Assembly: GCA_002254385.1 (NCBI GenBank)
Contig: NJDO01000099.1
Span: 1-8,724 of the forward strand
Direction: 5' to 3'
Length of the DNA: 8,724 nt
From: Thermoplasmatales archaeon ex4484_6
Lineage (GTDB): Archaea > Thermoplasmatota > Penumbrarchaeia > Penumbrarchaeales > Penumbrarchaeaceae
Shown piece after piece: positions 1-4,866 of the stretch. Made by a program: the position numbers and the translations under genes. How positions within the stretch are numbered: position 1 is the stretch's first letter; every line of letters starts with the position of its first letter. The notes under the pieces are model-generated. The model did not search any database, had not been told where the DNA came from, and saw only the letters and a list, made by a program, of their open reading frames with translations.

Positions 1-83
1 AAAGGTTTGAAAGGGATGAGAGCGAGAGGAAGGGGAAGAACAGGGATCCGGAAGAGGAGGAAGAGTTCGAACTGGAAATCTGA
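1..83 (+). CDS. C-terminal fragment of an unidentified gene (acidic/basic tail)
   Basis: The window opens inside a reading frame that starts at base 3 and ends at TGA 81-83. It encodes about 26 residues, with a charged stretch RFERDESERKGKNRDPEEE followed by EEFELEI and the stop. The codons (AGG, GAG, AAG, ATC, CTG) match the style of the other genes. The tail is strongly charged and likely unstructured. No domain is visible, so the protein cannot be named. Twelve bases after the stop there is a strong stem-loop (95-126), which fits the end of a plus-strand transcript. The other two frames give an arginine-rich peptide or an immediate stop and look less natural. Confidence 0.45.
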   Translation, partial: RFERDESERKGKNRDPEEEEEFELEI

Positions 84-94
84 TAAGTGAACAA

Positions 95-126
95 TCGGAC
101 ACGAATGATGATACATTCGTATCCGA
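95..126 (+). terminator. Stem-loop downstream of the first gene, possible transcript end
   Basis: Bases 95-107 (TCGGACACGAATG) pair with 114-126 (CATTCGTATCCGA) around a 6-base loop ATGATA, with a single C/A mismatch in a 13-bp stem. It begins 12 bases after the stop at 81-83. No long U-tract follows (the next bases are CCTTTACCCC), so it may instead be an RNA-stabilising hairpin or a protein-binding inverted repeat. That the repeat is there is plain; its role is inferred. Confidence 0.45.
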
Positions 127-227
127 CCTTTACCCCCCATCCCCCGAGGTATTGTGTGTAAGAGGAATTTAGGTGTATTTAAAGAATCGAACGACTGGCT
201 AGTTTGAATTTCTTATATGAAAGAGTG

Positions 228-254
228 AAGATTCGGTGTATTTCACCGAATTTT
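228..254. terminator. Stem-loop between convergent genes, possible bidirectional terminator
   Basis: Bases 228-238 (AAGATTCGGTG) pair with 244-254 (CACCGAATTTT) around the 5-base loop TATTT. The stem is 11 bp including one G-U pair. On the plus strand the descending arm ends in TTTT, as in an intrinsic terminator. On the minus strand it lies about 70 bases past the nfo stop. It could end the nfo transcript or a small plus-strand RNA. Confidence 0.4.
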
Positions 255-321
255 CGTACCAAACGTTTCCATTCCATGAGCCGAACAGTGAATCCAATCA
301 AGAGGGGGAATTTAAACGGCT

Positions 322-1202
322 CTACTTCCCCTCACCATGAGGTTCGCGTAATGCCCGGAGCAGCTTCAGGTCCCGTCTGTACATGCCCTCTCCGCCCGGT
401 GTTTCGAGGACCATGGGTGTTGCCTCGAACCTCGGGTCGTTGACAAGGAGCCTGAACGGTTCGAGACCCATGGTCCCTTCCCCGATGTTCGCATGTCTGT
501 CAATCCCGGAGCCGAGCCCCTTCCTTGAAAATCATTGAGATGTATCCCCCTCACCTTCCTCTCCCCGAAGAGGGACAGAACCCTGTCCATCACTTCGTCG
601 TAGGAATCCTTCCCGGTGAGGTCGTATCCTGCAGCATGCATATGGCATGTGTCCAGACATATCCCCAGGCTTTCGGGGTGGGAGGACCCCTCGATGATAT
701 CCACCAAATGTTCGAGCACACCCCCGATGCCGTTCCCCTGACCTGCCGTGGTCTCGAGTAGTATCATCGGTTCGCTCCCACTGCCAGGATGTTCATCCTC
801 AAGAATGTCCAGCGAACCGTCCACTGTCGACACGGCCCTTTCTATCCCGGCAGCCACACCCGATCCCCCGTGGGAGCCGGGGTGTATCACAAGATCTTCG
901 AGACCGAGCTGCGAACATCTGGACAGCTCGTCAGCAAGGGCCGTTACCGATCTCTCCCTTACCAAGGGAGCGGCGGATGCGGGGTTGATAAGGTAGGAGC
1001 CATGAACAAGCACGGGTCCCATGGAAGAGGATGCGAGCCTCTCCCTGAATAGAGTTACATCATTATCATCCAGCGGGGGAGGGGACCACTGCCTCTGGTT
1101 CCTCGAGAATATCTGGAAGGATTCGCAGCCAAGGGCGGCGGCCCTTTCGATGCTGTTTGCCACACCCCCTGCCGTGCTCACGTGGGCCCCTATACGGCCC
1201 AT
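322..1202 (-). pseudogene. nfo: Endonuclease IV (AP endonuclease), disrupted by a frameshift near base 529
   Basis: Endonuclease IV cuts 5' to abasic sites in base excision repair, using three zinc ions in a TIM barrel. The N-terminal part starts at ATG 1200-1202, with GGGAGGT about 6 bases upstream. It shows MGRIGAHVSTAGG, the NQRQW motif, and metal ligands H67, H107, E150, D184, H187 and H221 (in RGIHLND). After D224 (bases 531-533) this frame becomes nonsense and stops at 366. Skipping two bases at 529-530 restores SRKGLGSGIDRH, NIGEGTMGLEPF, MVLETPGGEG and a stop at 322-324, giving 292 residues against 285 for E. coli Nfo. The lost part carries the last three metal ligands (DRH and the E of LETPG), so the product would be inactive if the frameshift is real. 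The gene follows rubredoxin after 19 bases and probably shares its transcript. A sequencing error is an equally good explanation. Confidence 0.9.
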
Positions 1203-1221
1203 TCGAAGACCTCCCGTGAAC

Positions 1222-1383
1222 TCACTCTACCTTCTCGAACATGTCCTTTCCGACGCCGCAGACGGGGCACACCCAGTCATCGGGAAGGTCCTCGAACGAT
1301 GTTCCCGCAGCTATTCCACCATCATCATCGCCTTTCTCGGGGTCATAGATATAACCGCATGCAATGCATCTGAACCTGTCCAT
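1222..1383 (-). CDS. Rubredoxin
   Basis: This is a 53-residue rubredoxin, a one-iron electron carrier of the cytoplasm that in anaerobes commonly donates electrons to oxygen- or superoxide-reducing enzymes. The four iron ligands lie in two CxxC knuckles: C6-C9 (FRCIACGYIYDPEKGD) and C39-C42 (DDWVCPVCGVGKDMFE). The family's YDP and DWxCPxCG signatures are intact and the length is usual. The start is the ATG at 1381-1383, because GGAGGG lies 6 bases upstream. The same frame runs 15 codons further upstream to an ATG at 1428, but that extension exists only because of the tandem duplication at 1357-1484 and is not rubredoxin-like. It is followed after 19 bases by nfo, suggesting a two-gene unit for redox stress and DNA repair. 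Its partner oxidoreductase is not in the window. Confidence 0.93.
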   Translation of the reverse strand: MDRFRCIACGYIYDPEKGDDDGGIAAGTSFEDLPDDWVCPVCGVGKDMFEKVE

Positions 1384-1408
1384 TATCATCCCTCCGGAGC
1401 TGTCCCGG

Positions 1409-1447
1409 TCAACGATATAAGCATGCAATGCATCTGAACCTGTCCAT
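1409..1447 (-). CDS. Orphan 12-residue leader minigene made by the duplication
   Basis: The upstream copy of the rubredoxin start reads MDRFRCIACLYR and then stops at TGA 1409-1411. It keeps the GGAGGG ribosome-binding site of the real gene. If the outer TATA (1477-1484) is used, this minigene would be translated first, ending 25 bases before the true rubredoxin ATG at 1383. It is most likely an accident of the duplication rather than an evolved leader peptide, but it could lower or couple rubredoxin translation. Confidence 0.35.
   Translation of the reverse strand: MDRFRCIACLYR
1413..1420 (-). promoter_or_regulatory. Inner TATA-like box of rubredoxin
   Basis: On the minus strand TTATATCG lies 29 bases upstream of the rubredoxin ATG. 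With the usual archaeal distance of about 25 bases from TATA box to transcript start, this would give a very short leader holding little more than GGAGGG. It is the duplicated copy; its upstream (BRE) flank is rubredoxin coding sequence, so it may be weaker than the outer copy. Confidence 0.4.
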
Positions 1448-1476
1448 TATCATCCCTCCGGAGCTGTCCCGGTCAA

Positions 1477-1484
1477 CGATATAA
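1477..1484 (-). promoter_or_regulatory. Outer (probably original) TATA-like box of rubredoxin
   Basis: This is the second copy of TTATATCG on the minus strand, preceded by the AT-rich stretch AATAATATCTACAACC (about 1492-1507), which resembles a native archaeal promoter flank better than the inner copy does. A transcript from it would start near 1450 and carry the 12-residue minigene before rubredoxin. Confidence 0.4.
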
Positions 1485-1524
1485 CATAATGGTTGTAGAT
1501 ATTATTTTCCGGAAACGGGGGACA

Positions 1525-2180
1525 TTAGAGCCCCCCCCTCATCCTTGCAAGACTTCTCTCGAGATTCGCATCGTTATCGAAGGCGGAAACGATGCCGGAC
1601 AGATCGTCCGTGGACCTCGTCCCGAGCAGCTTCAGCTCCCTGACCAGATTGGGGAGGGCCCTCGTAATATTATCAACCATGGTGATATCGGCCGTTCTGG
1701 ACGTCCTCGAGAGGGGATTGAGGTCGATGGTTATCACCTTCTTCCCCATTCTCTTCAACGCCATGCACCGGTCCCCGTCCTCCAGGGGAACAAGGACCAC
1801 GTCCGCTGCAAATATTCCCTCACTGCAGCAGAGGGCCCTGTCATGGTCCAGCCCGGGTCCCCGGTCCTGTGGAAGATGTTCACCTCGACCCTGCAGTCCA
1901 GTGCCTTCGACATCTTGCCGATCTCATCCGCCGACAGAGCTCCCACGTTCCCGTTGACCGAGATAACGGGACGGGAGGCAAGGAGCAGAAGCGCCGCCGA
2001 GGCTCTCTCGGCTGCCGCCGCTTCCTCCGTGGTCGTCTCTCCCAGAAGATAATCGAATGCCTCCCCCCTTCCGTGTGCGATCAGACCCTGGGTGGCGACA
2101 AGGCCCTTCTTCCAGCCCTCGACCAGTCTGTCCCTGGTGGTCAGCGAAAGATAACGCGGGTGGCTCCTTGGAACGGTCAT
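1525..2180 (-). pseudogene. 4-phosphopantoate--beta-alanine ligase (archaeal phosphopantothenate synthetase, COG1701), broken by an internal out-of-frame deletion
   Basis: This enzyme joins 4-phosphopantoate and beta-alanine with ATP in the archaeal coenzyme A pathway. The N-terminal piece (ATG 2178-2180) has the family hallmarks HPRYLSLTTRDRLVEG, GLIAHGRGEAFDYLLGE, PVISVNGNVGAL and EVNIFHRT. Another frame then resumes with PGLDHDRALCCSEGIFAADV, VLVPLEDGDR, GKKVITIDLNPLSRTSRTA and VDNITRALPN, ending at TAA 1525-1527. The switch lies at 1857-1865. Relatives carry roughly 25-30 residues between the two parts, from memory, so a block whose length is not a multiple of three appears to be missing. 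Read as is, translation leaves the frame and stops at 1755, losing the conserved ligase core. The start has no strong ribosome-binding site and faces the divergent gene at 2231. A real null allele would need a CoA precursor supply; assembly error is the main alternative. Confidence 0.9.
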
Positions 2181-2199
2181 TCCATCACGGGAGGGGAAT

Positions 2200-2222
2200 G
2201 GTTTTTCTCATGTTAGCTCTTT
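2200..2222. promoter_or_regulatory. Probable divergent promoter between pps and the COG1325 gene
   Basis: The 50 bases between the two divergent starts contain one AT-rich patch (GTTTTTCTCATGTTAGCTCT), about 20-30 bases from each ATG. This is where archaeal TATA-type elements would sit for near-leaderless transcripts in both directions. No textbook TATA box is present. The patch supports placing the plus-strand start at 2231 rather than at 2198. Confidence 0.3.
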
Positions 2223-2230
2223 CCGCATGC

Positions 2231-2671
2231 ATGCCGAGATTCTTCCACGAGATCCGAATGGACGCGTTCGTGCAGGCCACCGAGGATGAGGAAAAGGTCC
2301 TCCGGGCATTGGTCTCCCTTTGCGGGGGGATCGAAGCGGGCGGTATCGAGAGGATGGAAACGGAGGGGGTGCATTCCAATCCCATAATCATTCTCCGGGT
2401 GAGAGTGCGGAAGGAGAGAGAGATAAGGGAGCTTCTCGAACGCTGGAAGGGGATGAAGTTCTGGAGGGAATCCTTCAATGATGTCGAGGATAGGCTGGAC
2501 GGGGATCTCGTGTTCCATGTCCGCGTGGATAAATCTTCCTGCCTGGAGGGAGAACCTTCCCTGTGGAAAAGCGGAGAGGCCATAGATATCAGGTTGAAGA
2601 TCGCGGCCTATCCCGCATCGAGAGATAGAGCCCGGTCCACACTGATGGAACATGCGGCCCCCGATCGATGA
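2231..2671 (+). CDS. COG1325 family RNA-binding protein, predicted exosome-associated
   Basis: This is a 146-residue protein recognised as the archaeal COG1325 (DUF54) family, predicted from conserved gene neighbourhoods to work with the RNA exosome in RNA processing or decay. Visible signatures are EIRMDAFVQATEDEEKVLRAL at the N-terminus, then HSNPIIILRVRVRKEREIRELLER, a helical WRESFNDVEDRLDGD segment, VFHVRVDKSSCLEGE, and a closing IDIRLKIAAYPASRD strand. Length matches the family. I chose the ATG at 2231 (MPRFFHEIR) because family members begin close to this motif. An ATG at 2198 has GGAGG three bases upstream but would add a hydrophobic 11-residue extension (MVFLMLALSAC) unusual for the family. 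In many archaea this gene sits with ribosomal L15e, RNase P and proteasome/exosome genes; here it stands alone, divergent from pps. Confidence 0.85.
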   Translation: MPRFFHEIRMDAFVQATEDEEKVLRALVSLCGGIEAGGIERMETEGVHSNPIIILRVRVRKEREIRELLERWKGMKFWRESFNDVEDRLDGDLVFHVRVDKSSCLEGEPSLWKSGEAIDIRLKIAAYPASRDRARSTLMEHAAPDR

Positions 2672-2691
2672 TTTCAAAGTTCTTACGTAAT

Positions 2692-2702
2692 GATATTATA
2701 AT
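2692..2702 (+). promoter_or_regulatory. TATA-like box of the HhH-cgi121 operon
   Basis: GATATTATAAT lies in an AT-rich patch between the stop at 2671 and the ATG at 2769. The expected transcript start, about 25 bases downstream, is near 2722, giving a leader of roughly 45 nt. It falls on the palindrome at 2715-2727. Confidence 0.5.
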
Positions 2703-2714
2703 GAATGTTGTATT

Positions 2715-2727
2715 GGGAACCGTTCCC
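2715..2727 (+). promoter_or_regulatory. Perfect GGGAAC-C-GTTCCC palindrome at the expected transcript start
   Basis: This 13-base perfect inverted repeat sits 12 bases after the TATA-like box, across the predicted start of transcription of the HhH gene. Repressor operators in archaea are often found at this position. An 11-base match (GGGAACCGTTC) recurs at 5700-5710 in front of the radical SAM gene. The palindrome is seen; the operator role is inferred. Confidence 0.4.
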
Positions 2728-2768
2728 GCAGACTGACGAACTCACAATGCAATACCGGGGTGCCCGAT

Positions 2769-4325
2769 ATGGCCAAAAAAAGGACCCAAGACGATAAAGA
2801 AGTGAAGACCCGAAAGGAAACTGTGGACAGATCCGGGATGGTTGAATTCCTTGTTTCGGGCGGTCTGTCCAGGAAGCTGTCCGAGGACCTTTACGAACAG
2901 GGCATCACCGACTGGAACGCTCTGATCGGCATGGACGAGAAGATGTTTCTCTCCCTCAAAGGTGTGGGAAAGAAGAATGCCGAGAAACTTGCGAAACTCG
3001 CTGCCATGAAGAGGGAGGAGCTGGAAGCCCTTGAGAACCTTCCCGACATGGAAGATGTGCTTCTTGGCATCCCCGGAATAGGACCGGGAGCCGTCAAGAA
3101 GCTGAAAGAGGCGGGTTTCTCGACACCTTCCGCCATCATCGAAGCCTCGCTGGAGGAGATCACGACAGTCGAGGGCATAGGCGAGAAGAGTGCATTGAAG
3201 ATCAAGGAAGCGGTGAGCTCCGCTTTCCCTCCGGAGAGGGCGGGACGCGGAGAGGACGTTCCCGACCTGTTCGAGCTTATCGGCTCCATCCCGCGGGTGA
3301 CGGCCGCCGTTATCGATGAGCTGCGGAACAACGGATACGACAGATATGTGAAGTTCAAAGACCTCGAACCCTCGAAACTGCAGGAGCTGAAGGGCATCGG
3401 ACCCGCTCTTTCCGTATCCATCATAGAGAGGGTCAACCAGGTGAGAAGCGAACTGGGAATAGACGATTCCGGACCCGGGACGGAGATAGAGGAAGCCGAG
3501 GGAATGGAGGAGAAGACCGAAGAGAAGGAGACGGGAGAGGAAGCGCCCGAAGGGGGCTTCATCAAGAAACTCATCGACGGCATCAGGAACCTCTTCCGGG
3601 GAAAGAAGGAGGAAGGTGAGGAAAAGGGAGCCGAAGAGGAGATGGAAGAGGGAAAGGAAGAGAAGAAAGAGGAGACGGCACCCGAGACACCGGCGGAAAA
3701 GGAAGAGGAAACCGAAGAAAAGGTTGAAGAAGCTGCTGCGGAGGAAGAGAAGGAAGAAAAGACTCCCGAAACAGAAGAAGAGGGGGAGGAAGCAGCACCC
3801 GAGACCGCTGCGGAAGGGGAGGAGGAAAACGGGGAGAAGGTTGAGGAAGCCGCTGCGGAAGAAGAGCGGGAAGAAAAAGCTCCTGAAAAGGAAGAGGATG
3901 CCGGGAAGGAGAAGATCGGATTCTTCCGGAAAATAAGGAATATGTTCTTCAAGGAAGGAGAGGAAGGGAAAGCTTCGGAAAAGGAGGAGCTGAAAGAGGA
4001 AGCGGCAGCACCCGAGACCGCTGCGGAAGGGGAGGAGGGAACCGGGAAGAAGGTTGAGGAAGCCGCTGCGGAAGAGGGGAAAGAGGAAGAAGCTCCCAAA
4101 GAGGGGGAGGCCGGGGAAAAAGAGGAAGCTCCCCCTGGAACCCCGCCTGAAGATGAAGGACCTCTCGGCCTGAAAGGGATCGAATCGGGGATACAGCAGA
4201 AGCTTGTCGAAGCCGGTTACAGGAACCTTGAAGAGCTGAAAGAGGCCGTGCCGGAGGACCTCACGATGATAGAGGGTATCGACGAGCCTACAGCCAAGAG
4301 GATATGCGATGCACTCGGAAAGTGA
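2769..4325 (+). CDS. Multi-helix-hairpin-helix protein with a long Glu/Lys-rich repetitive linker
   Basis: This 518-residue soluble protein has no catalytic domain that I can see. HhH modules of the RadA-N/HHH_5 type occupy about 24-82 (LKGVGKKNAEKLAKL), 95-150 (IPGIGPGAVKKLKEAG, VEGIGEKSALKIKEA), 166-228 (LKGIGPALSVSIIERV) and 466-518 (GLKGIESGIQQKLVEAG, IEGIDEPTAKRICDAL). Such modules usually bind the DNA or RNA backbone without sequence specificity. Residues about 235-465 are a very acidic, low-complexity linker with three repeats starting APET at 304, 343 and 414, and two hydrophobic islands, GGFIKKLIDGIRNLF (262-276) and GFFRKIRNMFF (384-394). I place the start at ATG 2769, with GGGGTG seven bases upstream; an in-frame GTG at 2760 would add three residues. 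It overlaps cgi121 by 17 nt, so the two are probably cotranslated. A nucleic-acid scaffold is the best guess; the exact role is unknown. Confidence 0.85.
   Translation: MAKKRTQDDKEVKTRKETVDRSGMVEFLVSGGLSRKLSEDLYEQGITDWNALIGMDEKMFLSLKGVGKKNAEKLAKLAAMKREELEALENLPDMEDVLLGIPGIGPGAVKKLKEAGFSTPSAIIEASLEEITTVEGIGEKSALKIKEAVSSAFPPERAGRGEDVPDLFELIGSIPRVTAAVIDELRNNGYDRYVKFKDLEPSKLQELKGIGPALSVSIIERVNQVRSELGIDDSGPGTEIEEAEGMEEKTEEKETGEEAPEGGFIKKLIDGIRNLFRGKKEEGEEKGAEEEMEEGKEEKKEETAPETPAEKEEETEEKVEEAAAEEEKEEKTPETEEEGEEAAPETAAEGEEENGEKVEEAAAEEEREEKAPEKEEDAGKEKIGFFRKIRNMFFKEGEEGKASEKEELKEEAAAPETAAEGEEGTGKKVEEAAAEEGKEEEAPKEGEAGEKEEAPPGTPPEDEGPLGLKGIESGIQQKLVEAGYRNLEELKEAVPEDLTMIEGIDEPTAKRICDALGK
3678..4106 (+). 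repeat. Three imperfect coding repeats in the acidic linker
   Basis: The repeat unit reads roughly APETxAExEEExxEKVEEAAA followed by an EEExEEKxPE stretch, starting at bases 3678, 3795 and 4008. Copies two and three are near-identical in DNA as well: the first 31 bases from GCACCCGAGACC match exactly, and a second block beginning AAGGTTGAGGAAGCC matches for about 25 bases. This indicates recent duplication or gene conversion. Between copies two and three lies the second hydrophobic island (GFFRKIRNMFF). Confidence 0.85.
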
Positions 4326-4866
4326 GAAGGGGGAAGACCCGAACAGGGTGGAAGTGATACCTTTCCGGATCATACCTGGAACCATGGAGGAGCGTCTTCG
4401 GGAGATCTCGGATCTCGTTGACAAGGAGAGGTTATGGGTTCTCGTGGATGCCGACTCGCTGTTCGGCCCCTCACATCTTGTTTCGGCCATATCCCATGCA
4501 ATGAGGGCCATTCACAGGGGAGAGAACAGGGCAAGGGACCCCTCCATCGAACTGCTCCGGTGGCTCGTCGGAGCAAGGCAGGTCTCGGAGGCCATAAGGC
4601 TGACGGCTCCTCCCGACGATGAGGGGAGGGCACTGCTCGTGATCATCTCGAAGAGTCTGATGAAGGATCCCTGCGATCCCGATACGTTGAAGATAGACAT
4701 CGTATCATGGACGCGGAGGAGCATCAAGGGCCTGGAGCCCTCGGAGGGTTCGGATGACGTCTGGGGGGGAGTCAAGGCATGCACCAGACTCGGGATCGCC
4801 GCACCCCTTGATGAGAGGAGGGCCGAGCTTGCAGTCCTCGAGAGAGTCGCCCTTTGCGACCTCTAG
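4309..4866 (+). CDS. cgi121: KEOPS complex subunit Cgi121
   Basis: Cgi121 is the small KEOPS subunit that binds Bud32 and the tRNA acceptor end, helping the complex make t6A at position 37 of ANN-decoding tRNAs. The 185-residue product shows the family core LVDADSLFGPSHLVSAISHAMRA, then RDPSIELLRWLVGARQVSEAI, equivalent to the conserved region in which a residue-by-residue tRNA and partner surface is built, and a later VWGGVKACTRLGI segment. The ATG at 4309 lies inside the end of the HhH gene, with GAGG about 10 bases upstream, so translation is probably coupled. An internal ATG at 4384 (MEERLREI) is a possible shorter start. Kae1, Bud32 and Pcc1 are not in this window. The stop codon TAG is shared, on opposite strands, with the convergent J-domain gene. 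Confidence 0.85.
   Translation: MHSESEKGEDPNRVEVIPFRIIPGTMEERLREISDLVDKERLWVLVDADSLFGPSHLVSAISHAMRAIHRGENRARDPSIELLRWLVGARQVSEAIRLTAPPDDEGRALLVIISKSLMKDPCDPDTLKIDIVSWTRRSIKGLEPSEGSDDVWGGVKACTRLGIAAPLDERRAELAVLERVALCDL

Larger units (their letters stand above)
84..321. other. Convergent intergenic gap, about 240 bp, no protein gene seen
   Basis: This gap separates the plus-strand gene ending at 83 from the minus-strand nfo ending at 322. It is clearly more AT-rich than the genes. It holds two inverted repeats (95-126 and 228-254), a TATA-like GTATTTAAAG near 174-183 and a second TTTAAA at 311-316. The open frames crossing it have poor codon use and no recognisable motif. A short plus-strand RNA from about 206 to 255 could be made here (see findings). 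Confidence 0.4.
1357..1484. repeat. Perfect 64-bp tandem duplication over rubredoxin promoter and start
   Basis: Bases 1357-1420 and 1421-1484 are identical over 64 bases. Read on the minus strand, each copy contains a TATA-like TTATATCG, the GGAGGG ribosome-binding site, the ATG start and the first nine rubredoxin codons (MDRFRCIAC). Copy 1357-1420 is joined to the real gene; copy 1421-1484 lies upstream as an orphan. The heptamer GATATAA lies at the end of each copy (1414-1420, 1478-1484) and also at 1348-1354, just outside the first copy. It may have helped the event, although the junction itself has no matching bases. Confidence 0.95.

Noticed and set aside
184..205. T-loop-like GTTCGATTC on the minus strand, considered as a tRNA
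   Set aside because: The flanking bases do not form a T-stem and no acceptor or anticodon arm can be drawn.
384..396. PCNA-interacting motif in GFFRKIRNMFF (residue numbering of the HhH protein)
   Set aside because: The terminal FF pair is present but the Gln and the hydrophobic residue three positions before the first aromatic are not in register.
1384..1428. 15-codon N-terminal extension of rubredoxin (MHAYIVDRDSSGG)
   Set aside because: It is created by the tandem duplication, reads through the promoter and ribosome-binding site, and is not rubredoxin-like.
1489..2216. Several plus-strand frames opposite pps
   Set aside because: They lack motifs and are antisense to a well-recognised conserved family; they persist only because of codon bias.
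3600..4110. CRISPR-like regular repeats
   Set aside because: The repeats are imperfect, unevenly spaced, in frame and part of a coding low-complexity linker.
2742..4511. Minus-strand open frame of 589 codons opposite the HhH gene
   Set aside because: It is rich in Leu/Phe/Ser/Arg runs, the mirror of Glu/Lys codons on the plus strand. It has no domain, while the plus strand encodes clear HhH motifs. A 402-codon minus-strand frame at 2891-4099 (Ser-rich) is rejected for the same reason.
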